Positions 39,065 through 47,385 of a stretch of 64,000 bases of DNA are shown here, piece by piece. The notes below the pieces were generated by a model. That model was not told the origin of the DNA and did no database searches. It saw only the letters and a program-made list of their open reading frames with translations. Where the stretch lies: assembly GCF_016234775.1 (NCBI RefSeq), contig NZ_JACRAH010000001.1, positions 124,001-188,000 of the forward strand. Reading direction: 5' to 3'. The position numbers and the translations under genes are program-made. Positions within the stretch are counted from its first letter, which is position 1. Each line of letters starts with the position of its first letter. Source of the stretch: Aquabacterium sp. GTDB lineage: Bacteria; Pseudomonadota; Gammaproteobacteria; Burkholderiales; Burkholderiaceae_C.

Positions 39065-39583
39065 TCAGAGCTTGGGCAGGTCCATCGCTTCGGGCGTATG
39101 GCCCTGCCTGATCAACCAGTCACGCAAAGCCAGGCCGGTGGCTGCGGGCCAGTAGCGCGCCTTGGCAGGCTCGATGCGCTTGTAGTCCACCAGTTCTTCA
39201 TTCAGCACGATCTCGCCAGTGGCGGGCACGTGGTACGCGATGATGATCTGGTTGTGGCGTGGGAATACGTAGTGGCCGATGAAGTTGGCGGCCTGGGCCT
39301 GGAGGTTCAGCTCTTCCTGCACTTCTCGCATGACGGCTTCTTCCGGGCTCGGGTCGGTCTTTTCCAGAAAGCCGGTGATCAGCGCATAGAAGGGCACGGG
39401 CCAGGCCCGGTTGCGCGCCAGGATGATGTGGCCTTCATGTTCCACCACGGCGGCGACCACCGGAGTCGGGTTGTCCCAGTGGACGTAGCCGCAGGCCTCG
39501 TCCGGGCAGGCGTTGCGGCTGATGCCCTCATCGATTCTGGATTGAAGCGGTTTGGCGCATTGCGGGCAAAAGTTGAATGCCAT
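39065..39583 (-). CDS. Nudix hydrolase with N-terminal zinc ribbon
   Basis: 172 residues from the ATG at 39583 (MAFNFCPQC). A zinc-ribbon-like Cys pair set (CPQC near the start and CPDEAC) precedes the Nudix domain, as in NudC-type pyrophosphohydrolases, but the protein is shorter than NudC. The Nudix box reads GFLEKTDPSPEEAV then MREVQEEL, with one extra residue before REVQEE; catalytic Glu residues are kept. Substrate probably a nucleoside-diphosphate compound. The spermidine-synthase-like gene is 71 bases upstream on the same strand. Confidence 0.85.
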   Translation of the reverse strand: MAFNFCPQCAKPLQSRIDEGISRNACPDEACGYVHWDNPTPVVAAVVEHEGHIILARNRAWPVPFYALITGFLEKTDPSPEEAVMREVQEELNLQAQAANFIGHYVFPRHNQIIIAYHVPATGEIVLNEELVDYKRIEPAKARYWPAATGLALRDWLIRQGHTPEAMDLPKL

Positions 39584-39654
39584 CTGACGGTCTCTCCTTG
39601 ATTGATGTCGTCCAGCGTGGCCTTGCTGCCCTTGCGTGCAAAACGGGCGTGGGC

Positions 39655-40419
39655 TCAAGCCGCAGGCGGTGCTGACAGCCTAACCGACTTGAGCAGGGCT
39701 CGCTGGAATCGGCTGGAGCTCACGGCCAGGATTTCCTGGTGGATTGGCGGCAATGCGGCCCAGTTGGTCTCGAATTGCGAGAGGCCTTGGGCCAGGCCCT
39801 CCAGCGAGCCGGCGATGGCGATGTCATTGCCGCCTTCGTCTGATTCAGCTGAAATCACGCCGCCGGAAAACGCCTTGCTCAGGCGGCGCATCACTTCGCG
39901 CGTCTGCTCGGTGTCTGCCTGCACATTGGCCACGAGCCAACCGTTCGGCGCAAGCGCAGCGCGGCAATGTTGGTAGAAGCTGCGTGAGCAGAGCGCCTCT
40001 GGCAAGCCCTGGCCCGTGAATCCGTCCACGAGGATCACGTCATACGCCTGCGGCGGTTGGCGCACAAATCGTGCGCCGTCATCGCACACGATGCGAAGCC
40101 GTTCACTGTCTGGTGGAATGAGAAATTCATGCCGCATGTCGATGACGTCCTGGCTGATTTCCACGACGGTCAGATCGGTGTCGGGCAGGTGCTTGTGCAG
40201 GTACTTCAACATCGAGCCACCACCCAGACCAATCATCAGGATCGAGCGGGGCGCCGAGTTGAAGAGCAGAAAGCCCATCATCGCCCGGGTGTAGTCCAGC
40301 ACGAGTTCGTCGGGCGCATCCAGGCGCATGCAACTCTGGATCAGCGAAGACTCGAAACTCAGCGAGACGGTCTGGCTGTTGGTATGGAGGCGGGGCCTCT
40401 CGATGGGGGTGTCATTCAC
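39655..40419 (-). CDS. Spermidine-synthase-like methyltransferase-fold protein
   Basis: 254 residues with the Rossmann motif ILMIGLGGGSMLKYL (about residues 60-74), the acidic VVEIS at the next strand, and the DDGARFV/YDVILVDGF segments of polyamine aminopropyltransferases. The N-terminal beta domain of true SpeE is short here, and substrate-gating residues cannot be confirmed, so it may transfer another group. Divergent from the GntR regulator with 73 bases between starts. Confidence 0.8.
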   Translation of the reverse strand: MNDTPIERPRLHTNSQTVSLSFESSLIQSCMRLDAPDELVLDYTRAMMGFLLFNSAPRSILMIGLGGGSMLKYLHKHLPDTDLTVVEISQDVIDMRHEFLIPPDSERLRIVCDDGARFVRQPPQAYDVILVDGFTGQGLPEALCSRSFYQHCRAALAPNGWLVANVQADTEQTREVMRRLSKAFSGGVISAESDEGGNDIAIAGSLEGLAQGLSQFETNWAALPPIHQEILAVSSSRFQRALLKSVRLSAPPAA

Positions 40420-40463
40420 GATGGGGCCCGAGTGTAGGTCATCTCGGGTTTGCCCTTTTTAAA

Positions 40464-40484
40464 CTTATCAACTGGTATGATAAG
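40464..40484. promoter_or_regulatory. Candidate GntR operator
   Basis: CTTATCA-actggta-TGATAAG is a perfect 7-base inverted repeat ending eight bases before the regulator start. It contains the FadR-like half-site AACTGGT. Its position suggests autorepression, and possibly control of the divergent spermidine-synthase-like gene. Confidence 0.55.
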
Positions 40485-40492
40485 CTGGCCTG

Positions 40493-41215
40493 ATGGAAAA
40501 GTTGTTGGACCCCATCCTCAGGCAGCCTTTGTCGGACGCGCTTTACGTGCAACTCAAGGGCAAGATCATCGACGGTGAGTTGAAGCCCGGCGACCGTCTG
40601 CCTTCCGAGCGTGTGCTCAGCGAGGAGTCCGGCGTCAACCGGGGTGCCGTGCGGGAGGCGATCAAGCGCCTTCAGCAGGCAGGCCTGGTGGTCGTGAAGC
40701 AGGGCGGCAAGCACGAGGTGCTGGATTACCGCCAGCAAGGCAGCCTGGAGTTGTTGCCCAGCCTGCTGATCAACAGCAAGGGCATGGTCGATCCCAAGGT
40801 GGTGCGCAACATCATGGGCATGCGCTCGGCGCTGGCGCCTGAGATCGCGGCGGAGGCGGCGCGCCTGGGCGGGCCTGCGCTGGCTGACAAGCTCGATCCG
40901 GTCTTGTGCGTGATGGAAGGCAGCTTGCACGATCTGGCCGCCTTGCAGGTTGGCGCCATGCACTTCTGGCAGACCCTGGCCATTGCCAGCGACAACATCG
41001 CTTATCAACTGGCTTTCAACTCGATGCGCCGCACTTATCACAAAGCCTGGGACAAGTTGACGTACGTGATGGCGCGCGAGTTCCAGGATCTGGACAATCT
41101 CAGGGCCATCGCGGCGGCAGTTGGGCGTTCGGATCCCGACGCGGCGCGCGTGGCTGCCCGTGCGCACGTGGAGTTGGGTCGTCAGGCCCTGGATGCCGTG
41201 TTTTCGGCAGTTTGA
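40493..41215 (+). CDS. GntR/FadR-family transcriptional regulator (FCD domain)
   Basis: 240 residues. N-terminal winged helix with the GntR signature (DGELKPGDRLPSERVLSEES, then GVNRGAVREAIKRLQQAGLV), and a C-terminal helical FCD ligand-binding domain (about 95-230). Effectors of this group are organic acids or acyl-CoA; with the fatty-acid-hydroxylase-like gene 17 bases downstream, a lipid-type effector is plausible but unproven. A palindrome just upstream (40464-40484) fits autoregulation. Confidence 0.92.
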   Translation: MEKLLDPILRQPLSDALYVQLKGKIIDGELKPGDRLPSERVLSEESGVNRGAVREAIKRLQQAGLVVVKQGGKHEVLDYRQQGSLELLPSLLINSKGMVDPKVVRNIMGMRSALAPEIAAEAARLGGPALADKLDPVLCVMEGSLHDLAALQVGAMHFWQTLAIASDNIAYQLAFNSMRRTYHKAWDKLTYVMAREFQDLDNLRAIAAAVGRSDPDAARVAARAHVELGRQALDAVFSAV

Positions 41216-41232
41216 TTGATCAGGAGTTCTCC

Positions 41233-41949
41233 ATGTCTGCATTGCGCGCAACCGACACGGTCATGCCCACGGCTGAGGACACGGTCCATCACAACCCGAT
41301 GCGGCCCCCAGCAGATTCGCCGCGAACGGTGAGTGAGGCGGTGTGGGTGTTTCTTCGGCACCCCAGTCCGCTCATCCTGCTGGTGACGCTGCTTGCCCTG
41401 GGGGTGATGCGCTGGCAGGCCGGTGATCTCGCCTGGCAGGATGCCGCCATTGCCTTGGGGATCTGGGCGTACTTCCCGTTCAACGAGTGGCTGATCCACA
41501 AGTTCATCCTGCATTACCGCCCGCGGCAGATTCTGGGGCGGACGGTGGACTTCTACCTGCCCAAGACCCATCGGCGTCACCACTCGGACCCTTGGAACCT
41601 CACCTGGGTGTTCGTGCCGCGGCATGTGCATGCCCTGGTGCTGGGGCTGCTGTCTCTCGTCTATCTGGTGGCGGGATCCTGGCGCCCCGAGTTGCTCACC
41701 TTCGCCTTCGTGTACCTCCTGTTCGGCCTGCACTACGAGTGGGTGCATTACCTGACGCACATCACCTGGTGCCCGCCGCTGGCGTATTACGAACGCCGCG
41801 TGCTGGAGCACCGTTGGCACCATTTCCGCAACGAGAACTACTGGTGGGGCGTCTCTTTCGGTGCGGGAGACCGCGTGCTGGGCACGGCGCCAGACGCCAA
41901 GGACATCGCCCGCTCGGGCACCAACCGGGACCTGGGTCTGAAGCGCTGA
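41233..41949 (+). CDS. Fatty acid hydroxylase / sterol desaturase superfamily membrane protein
   Basis: 238 residues from the ATG at 41233 with AGGAG six bases upstream. About four membrane segments and His clusters for a di-iron centre: HKFILHY, HRRHH, HYEWVHYLTH and HRWHH, spaced as in the superfamily. Probably hydroxylates or desaturates a lipid in the inner membrane. It lies 17 bases after the GntR gene, so likely co-transcribed with and controlled by it. Confidence 0.88.
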   Translation: MSALRATDTVMPTAEDTVHHNPMRPPADSPRTVSEAVWVFLRHPSPLILLVTLLALGVMRWQAGDLAWQDAAIALGIWAYFPFNEWLIHKFILHYRPRQILGRTVDFYLPKTHRRHHSDPWNLTWVFVPRHVHALVLGLLSLVYLVAGSWRPELLTFAFVYLLFGLHYEWVHYLTHITWCPPLAYYERRVLEHRWHHFRNENYWWGVSFGAGDRVLGTAPDAKDIARSGTNRDLGLKR

Positions 41950-41963
41950 TCGCAGCGTTTTTC

Positions 41964-42000
41964 TACGCCACCTTACGCCACTCATACGCCAGGTGGCGTA
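41964..42000 (+). promoter_or_regulatory. Cluster of TACGCCA half-sites upstream of urtA
   Basis: TACGCCA occurs at 41964, 41974 and 41985 (10 and 11 bases apart, so on one helix face), and the last copy forms a perfect palindrome TACGCCAGGTGGCGTA (41985-42000). It ends 21 bases before the -24 element of the predicted sigma-54 promoter. Binding protein unknown. Confidence 0.55.
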
Positions 42001-42020
42001 TTTCGCACTTTGAAGCCTCT

Positions 42021-42036
42021 GGGCACACTGAATGCA
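42021..42036 (+). promoter_or_regulatory. Sigma-54 (-24/-12) promoter of urtA
   Basis: GGGCACACTGAATGCA matches TGGCACRNNNNTTGCA except at two T positions, with GG (42022-42023) and GC (42034-42035) exactly 12 apart. Transcription should start near 42047, giving a leader of about 82 bases. A nitrogen-regulated urea transporter under RpoN is biologically sensible. Confidence 0.6.
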
Positions 42037-42128
42037 TCGGATCTGAAAACGGCCATCCAAGCTGATCAGAGACGTGACAAGCAAGAGTCAAGCGTTCAAA
42101 ACCCCACCGCTTCAAAGGAGCGAAATCC

Positions 42129-43406
42129 ATGAGCATTTCTCGTCGCAGCGCCGTTCAAACCCTGTCCGCCGTCGCCCTGGGCGTCGCCGGTCTGGCCTTC
42201 AGCTCCATGGCCCAAGCCGCCGACACCATCAAGGTTGGCGTGCTTCACTCGTTGTCGGGCACCATGGCCATCTCCGAGACCGTTCTGAAGGACACCGTCC
42301 TGATGGCGATCGACGAGATCAATGCCAAGGGTGGTCTGCTGGGCAAGAAGCTGGAGCCTGTGGTGGTCGACCCCGCCTCCAACTGGCCTCTGTTTGCCGA
42401 AAAGGCCAAGCAGTTGCTGACACAAGACAAGGTGGCCGTGACCTTCGGTTGCTGGACTTCCGTGTCGCGCAAGTCGGTGCTGCCTGTTTACAAGGAAAAC
42501 AACGGCCTGCTGTTCTACCCCGTGCAGTACGAAGGTGAAGAGCTCGAAAAGAACGTGTTCTACACGGGCGCCGCACCTAACCAGCAAGCCATTCCTGCCG
42601 TCGAATACCTGATGAGCAAGGACGGTGGCGGCGCCAAGCGCTTCGTGCTGCTGGGCACCGACTACGTCTACCCACGCACCACGAACAAGATCCTGCGTGC
42701 CTTCCTGAAGTCCAAGGGTGTTGCTGAAGCCGACATCATGGAGGAGTACACCCCCTTCGGTCACTCCGACTATCAGACCATCATCGCCAAGATCAAGAAG
42801 TTCGCTTCTGAAGGCAAGAAGACCGCTGTGGTCTCCACCATCAACGGTGACTCCAACGTGCCTTTCTACAAGGAACTGGGCAACCAGGGTCTGAAGGCCA
42901 AGGACGTGCCCGTGGTCGCCTTCTCGGTGGGTGAAGAAGAGCTGCGCGGTGTGGACACCAAGCCTCTGGTTGGTCACCTGGCTGCCTGGAACTACTTCAT
43001 GTCGGTCAAGAATCCGACCAACGATGACTTCATCAAGAAGTGGTCGGCTTACGCCAAGGCCAAGGGTATCGCCGGTCACAAGGACAAGCCTCTGACCAAT
43101 GACCCGATGGAAGCCACCTACATCGGCATCAACATGTGGGCTCAGGCGGTGAAGAAGGCCGGCTCCACCGATACCGACAAGGTGATCGCTGCCATGGCTG
43201 GCCAGACCTTCAAGGCACCTGGCGGTTTCATGTCTACGATGGATCCCAAGAACCACCACTTGCACAAGCCCGTGTTCATCGGCGAAGTCAAGGCCGATGG
43301 TCAGTTCAAGGTTGTGTGGAAGACCCCAGGTCCTGTCAAGGCTCAACCTTGGAGCCCCTTCATCGAAGGCAACGACAAGAAGAAGGACGCGCCTGAAGTC
43401 AAGTGA
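42129..43406 (+). CDS. urtA: Urea ABC transporter substrate-binding protein
   Basis: 425 residues. The signal peptide begins MSISRRSAVQTLS with a twin-arginine pair, so Tat export is possible; cleavage is expected at AQA-AD. The mature protein has the branched-chain amino-acid/amide binding fold with IKVGVLHSLSGTMAISE at the start and GDSNVPFYKEL and DPMEATYIGI further on, which fit UrtA. Periplasmic capture of urea for UrtBCDE. AAAGGAG lies eight bases upstream of the start. A strong terminator follows, which would make UrtA more abundant than the membrane parts. Confidence 0.96.
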   Translation: MSISRRSAVQTLSAVALGVAGLAFSSMAQAADTIKVGVLHSLSGTMAISETVLKDTVLMAIDEINAKGGLLGKKLEPVVVDPASNWPLFAEKAKQLLTQDKVAVTFGCWTSVSRKSVLPVYKENNGLLFYPVQYEGEELEKNVFYTGAAPNQQAIPAVEYLMSKDGGGAKRFVLLGTDYVYPRTTNKILRAFLKSKGVAEADIMEEYTPFGHSDYQTIIAKIKKFASEGKKTAVVSTINGDSNVPFYKELGNQGLKAKDVPVVAFSVGEEELRGVDTKPLVGHLAAWNYFMSVKNPTNDDFIKKWSAYAKAKGIAGHKDKPLTNDPMEATYIGINMWAQAVKKAGSTDTDKVIAAMAGQTFKAPGGFMSTMDPKNHHLHKPVFIGEVKADGQFKVVWKTPGPVKAQPWSPFIEGNDKKKDAPEVK

Positions 43407-43469
43407 TCGTTTGATCACGCGAGTGCCCGTCCTCGCTAACTGACGGGATGAACCATGAGCAGAGCGGTT

Positions 43470-43502
43470 CGCCCCGTTGGGGTCACCAACGGGGCGTTTT
43501 TT
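43470..43502 (+). terminator. Intrinsic terminator between urtA and urtB
   Basis: CGCCCCGTTGG-ggtca-CCAACGGGGCG is a perfect 11-base stem followed by six T. It sits 63 bases after the urtA stop and before urtB. Partial readthrough would lower expression of the downstream transporter genes. Confidence 0.9.
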
Positions 43503-43529
43503 ATTCCTGCTGACATCCTGAGACAGGAC

Positions 43530-45194
43530 ATGCCTGTGAAGACACACCACGCTGAGCAAAGCCCGCACGGCAAGACGACGATCAAGTCGCGCCTGAGCAG
43601 GGCCATGTCGGCCACCTTGCTGACCCTGACCATGGGCGCCACCTTGGGGCTGACCATCGGGCAACAAGAAGCCCTCGCACTGACCGCCGAAGAAGCCTAT
43701 TCCATTGCCGGCGGCGACAACGATGCACGTATCGCTGCCCTGCAAAAGCTGGTTGCCAAGGGTGATCCAGCCTTGCCCGCATTCCTGGAGGCCCTGGCCG
43801 CTGACACCGTGAAGGTGGCTGGCAACAAGGCCTATATTGTCTACGGCGACGATGTGAAAGACGCCGCGACCGGCGCACCCGCCAAGCTGCCCGAGGGCGC
43901 CGAAGACGTGGTCAACAACAACCGCATGAGCAGCGAGATCGATGCGGCACTGGCTGCAGGCAAGCTGGCCTCGCCGGATGTGGCCGCGCGCGCCGAGGCG
44001 ATCGACGCTTTGTCCAATGCGGCCGATGAGTCCAAACTGCCTGTGATCGAAAAAGCCTTGGCTGCGGAGACCGACGCCAAGCTCAAGTCCTTGCTCAAGG
44101 CCGTGCGGGCCAAGGCCATGCTGACATCGTCAGACGCTGGCACCCGCATTGAAGCGACCAAGGCGCTGGCAGAAGACGCCACGCCTGAGGCCCGCGCCCT
44201 GTTGATGGAGCGCATGGCTGGCACAGACGAGACCGATCCTGCCGTCAAGGGGGCCTTGCAGCTCGCGCTCGACAAGGTCAACCGCAAGCTGGCTTGGGGG
44301 GAATACGCTGGCGTGCTGTTTACCGGCATCAGCCTGGGTTCGATCCTGCTGTTGGCCGCGCTCGGTCTGGCCATCACCTATGGGCTGATGGGCGTGATCA
44401 ACATGGCCCATGGCGAGTTGATGATGATTGGCGCCTATGCCACCTTTGCCGTGCAGAACGTGTTCCGCACCCACTTCCCGGGCGCTTTCGACTGGTACAT
44501 CGTGCTGGCTGTGCCGGCCTCCTTCATGGCCGCAGCCCTGGTGGGCGCGGTGCTGGAGCGCGGGGTGTTCCGCTTCCTCTACGGGCGCCCGCTGGAAACC
44601 CTGCTGGCCTCCTGGGGCGTGAGCCTGATGCTGATGCAAGGCGTGCGCAGCCTGTTTGGCGCGCAGAACGTGCAGGTGGAAAACCCCTCGTGGATGTCTG
44701 GTGGCTTTGACATCCTGAGCAACCTCACGCTGCCTTACAACCGCCTGGTCATCATCGCCTTCGCGGCCCTGGTGCTGGTGGGCATGACCTTGCTGATCGC
44801 CCGGACGCGCCTGGGCCTGTTCGTGCGCAGTGTGACCCAGAACCGCCCAATGGCGTCCTGCATGGGTGTGAACACCGCGCGTGTGGACACCATGGCGTTT
44901 TCGCTGGGTGCCGGTATCGCAGGCCTGGCTGGTTGCGCGCTCTCACAGATCGGCAACGTGGGCCCTGACCTCGGCCAGAACTACATCGTGGACTCGTTCA
45001 TGGTGGTGGTGCTGGGTGGCGTCGGTCAGATTGCCGGTACCGTGTACGCCGCCTTGGGCCTGGGCCTGATCAACAAGTTCCTGGAAGGGTGGGCAGGTGC
45101 CGTGCTGGCCAAGATCATGGTGCTGGTCATCGTGGTGATCTTCATCCAGAAACGTCCGCAGGGCATTTTCGCATTGAAAGGACGAGAGGCCTAG
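43530..45194 (+). CDS. urtB: Urea ABC transporter permease UrtB
   Basis: About 554 residues. The frame extends to 43455 but that start lies inside the terminator. ATG 43530 is used here, though GTG 43536 has better spacing from AGGA (43525-43528). The first ~280 residues are an exported helical region (signal-like MSATLLTLTMGATL, then Ala-rich HEAT-like helices), which is normal for UrtB. The C-terminal ~280 residues are the LivH-type permease (GLAITYGLMGVINMAHGELM). Part of urtABCDE. Confidence 0.93.
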   Translation: MPVKTHHAEQSPHGKTTIKSRLSRAMSATLLTLTMGATLGLTIGQQEALALTAEEAYSIAGGDNDARIAALQKLVAKGDPALPAFLEALAADTVKVAGNKAYIVYGDDVKDAATGAPAKLPEGAEDVVNNNRMSSEIDAALAAGKLASPDVAARAEAIDALSNAADESKLPVIEKALAAETDAKLKSLLKAVRAKAMLTSSDAGTRIEATKALAEDATPEARALLMERMAGTDETDPAVKGALQLALDKVNRKLAWGEYAGVLFTGISLGSILLLAALGLAITYGLMGVINMAHGELMMIGAYATFAVQNVFRTHFPGAFDWYIVLAVPASFMAAALVGAVLERGVFRFLYGRPLETLLASWGVSLMLMQGVRSLFGAQNVQVENPSWMSGGFDILSNLTLPYNRLVIIAFAALVLVGMTLLIARTRLGLFVRSVTQNRPMASCMGVNTARVDTMAFSLGAGIAGLAGCALSQIGNVGPDLGQNYIVDSFMVVVLGGVGQIAGTVYAALGLGLINKFLEGWAGAVLAKIMVLVIVVIFIQKRPQGIFALKGREA

Positions 45195-45217
45195 CCTCTC
45201 CTCCTTTCACCCCCCTA

Positions 45218-45268
45218 CACGCTTCGCGTGCCCCCCAGGGGGCGCGGCCTAAGGCCCGGCAAAGCCGG
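45218..45268. repeat. Multi-hairpin intergenic repeat between urtB and urtC
   Basis: Four adjacent palindromes: CACGCTTCGCGTG (45218-45230), CCCCCAGGGGG (45232-45242), GGCCTAAGGCC (45246-45256) and CCGGCAAAGCCGG (45256-45268). Similar hairpin strings are, from memory, dispersed in Comamonadaceae genomes. It splits the operon by 138 bases. Confidence 0.7.
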
Positions 45269-45332
45269 ATCCTTGGCTCGCAGCTGGATCGTGAGGGTGG
45301 GGGCCGCCAAGAGTTGTTCTAGATATTCAACG

Positions 45333-46466
45333 ATGAGCCATATGACGAGTTCTTCAATTCTTCCAAAGCCCAAAGGCGGGCTGATGCTCGGAGCAGGGGG
45401 CTGGGGTGCCGTGGTGACGGCCTTGGCAGTGGTGGTCGTTCTGGCGCCCATGCTCAATCTGCTGGTGCCGGCCGGTTCTGCCCTGCATCTATCCGACTAT
45501 GCGGTGGCCCTGATCGGCAAGATCATGTGCTATGCCATCTGTGCCCTGGCCATGGACCTGATATGGGGCTACACCGGCATCCTGTCGCTGGGGCACGGGC
45601 TGTTCTTTGCTCTGGGTGGCTACGGCATGGGCATGTACCTGATGCGTCAGATCGGTCGTGACGGCAGCTACCACTCGGATCTGCCAGACTTCATGGTCTT
45701 CCTGGACTGGAAGACCGTGCCCTGGCACTGGACCTTCAGCGAATCCTTCATCGCCCAGATGATCCTGGTGGTGCTGGTGCCCGGCCTGCTGGCCTTCGTG
45801 TTCGGCTTCTTTGCCTTCCGATCGCGCATCAAGGGTGTGTATTTCTCGATCATCACCCAGGCGATGACGTTCGCGGCCATGCTGCTGTTCTTCCGCAATG
45901 AAACCGGCTTTGGTGGCAACAACGGTTTCACCGATTTCAAGCGCATCCTGGGTATCCCTATCGCGCAGCCTTCCACCCGGATGGTGCTGTTCGTGCTCAC
46001 CGGCATGACGCTGATCGGCTTCTACCTGATGGCCCGCTGGCTGGTGAACACCAAGTTCGGTCGCGTGCTGCAAGCCATCCGTGATGCGGAGAATCGTGTC
46101 ATGTTCTGCGGCTACAACCCGCTGGCCTACAAGCTCGCTATCTGGACGCTGTCGGCCGTGATGTGCGCCATTGCCGGTGCGCTGTACGTGCCACAGGTCG
46201 GCATCATCAACCCCAGCGAGATGTCGGCGGCGTCCGGTATCGAGATCGCCATCTGGGCGGCGGTCGGTGGGCGCGCCAGCCTGATCGGCCCCATCATCGG
46301 TGCCTTCTTCGTCAACGGGGCCAAGAGCTGGTTCACGCAGGCCTTCCCCGAGTTCTGGCTGTACTTCCTGGGTGCCCTCTTCATTCTGGTGACCCTGTAC
46401 TTGCCACACGGCATCGTCGGTGGTGTCAAGAAGCTGCTCAACAAGAACGCCGAGGTGAAAGCATGA
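45333..46466 (+). CDS. urtC: Urea ABC transporter permease UrtC
   Basis: 377 residues from the ATG at 45333; another ATG at 45342 is equally possible and neither has a clear ribosome site. LivM-type permease with about eight to ten membrane segments. ALAMDLIWGYTGILSLGHGL, FRNETGFGGNNGFTDFK and the ABC-docking loop GRVLQAIRDAENRVMFCGYN identify it. The stop overlaps the urtD start (ATGA). Separated from urtB by a 138-base region with a hairpin-rich repeat. Confidence 0.94.
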   Translation: MSHMTSSSILPKPKGGLMLGAGGWGAVVTALAVVVVLAPMLNLLVPAGSALHLSDYAVALIGKIMCYAICALAMDLIWGYTGILSLGHGLFFALGGYGMGMYLMRQIGRDGSYHSDLPDFMVFLDWKTVPWHWTFSESFIAQMILVVLVPGLLAFVFGFFAFRSRIKGVYFSIITQAMTFAAMLLFFRNETGFGGNNGFTDFKRILGIPIAQPSTRMVLFVLTGMTLIGFYLMARWLVNTKFGRVLQAIRDAENRVMFCGYNPLAYKLAIWTLSAVMCAIAGALYVPQVGIINPSEMSAASGIEIAIWAAVGGRASLIGPIIGAFFVNGAKSWFTQAFPEFWLYFLGALFILVTLYLPHGIVGGVKKLLNKNAEVKA

Positions 46467-47359
46467 CCCCAGACCTGATGGAAGCGGGCACCGAAGCCCT
46501 GAACAAGGCCAAGGGCCTGCCCAGCAATGCCGGTGAGTCCGGCGGCCGCGAGGCGGCTTACGGACGCGTGGTGGAACCCGATCAACTGGATGTGCGCCAT
46601 GGCTCCATCCTGTACCTGGATGACATCTCGGTGAGCTTCGATGGCTTCAAGGCCTTGAACAAGCTGAGCCTGGACATCGCCGTGGGTGAGATGCGCTGCA
46701 TCATCGGCCCCAACGGCGCAGGCAAGACCACGATGATGGACGTCATCACAGGCAAGACCCGGCCTGATTCCGGCTCGGCCTTCTTCGGCTCGACCATTGA
46801 TCTGCTGGCTCGCCGTGAAAACGAGATCGCCCAGATCGGCATTGGGCGCAAATTCCAGAAGCCCACCGTGTTCGAACAACTCAGCGTGTTCGAAAACCTG
46901 GAGCTGGCCTTGAAGGCCGATCGCCGCGCCCGTGCCTCGGTGTTCTTCAAGCTCAACAGCGAACAACTCGATCGCATCGGCGACATGCTCAAGCTGATCC
47001 ACCTGAAGGACCAGGCGCAGCGCACGGCGGGCTTGTTGTCGCACGGTCAGAAGCAATGGCTGGAGATCGGCATGCTCCTGATGCAGGATCCCAAGCTCCT
47101 GTTGTTGGACGAGCCGGTGGCCGGCATGACCGACGAAGAGACCGAACGCACGGCCGAGCTGTTCCTGTCGCTGGAAGGCGCGCACTCCCTGGTGGTGGTG
47201 GAGCACGACATGAAGTTCATTGGCGAGCTGACCACGCAAGGCGTCAATGCCGCGAAGAAGAAGGTCACGGTGTTGCACGAAGGCTCGGTGCTGGCAGAAG
47301 GCACCCTCGCTGATGTGCAGGCCAACGAGAAGGTCGTTGAGGTTTACCTCGGTCGTTGA
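46463..47359 (+). CDS. urtD: Urea ABC transporter ATP-binding protein UrtD
   Basis: 298 residues from the ATG at 46463. LivG-type ATPase with Walker A GPNGAGKTT, Q-loop RKFQKPTVFE, Walker B LLLLDEPVAGM and switch His in VVEHDM. The ABC signature is LSHGQKQW rather than LSGGQ, which is normal for UrtD. An N-terminal extension of about 45 residues (GTEALNKAKGLPSNAG) is longer than usual. Coupled to urtC by a four-base overlap; urtE starts 26 bases later. Confidence 0.95.
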   Translation: MTPDLMEAGTEALNKAKGLPSNAGESGGREAAYGRVVEPDQLDVRHGSILYLDDISVSFDGFKALNKLSLDIAVGEMRCIIGPNGAGKTTMMDVITGKTRPDSGSAFFGSTIDLLARRENEIAQIGIGRKFQKPTVFEQLSVFENLELALKADRRARASVFFKLNSEQLDRIGDMLKLIHLKDQAQRTAGLLSHGQKQWLEIGMLLMQDPKLLLLDEPVAGMTDEETERTAELFLSLEGAHSLVVVEHDMKFIGELTTQGVNAAKKKVTVLHEGSVLAEGTLADVQANEKVVEVYLGR

Positions 47360-47385
47360 TCGGCTTTGATTCAAGGAACAAGAAG

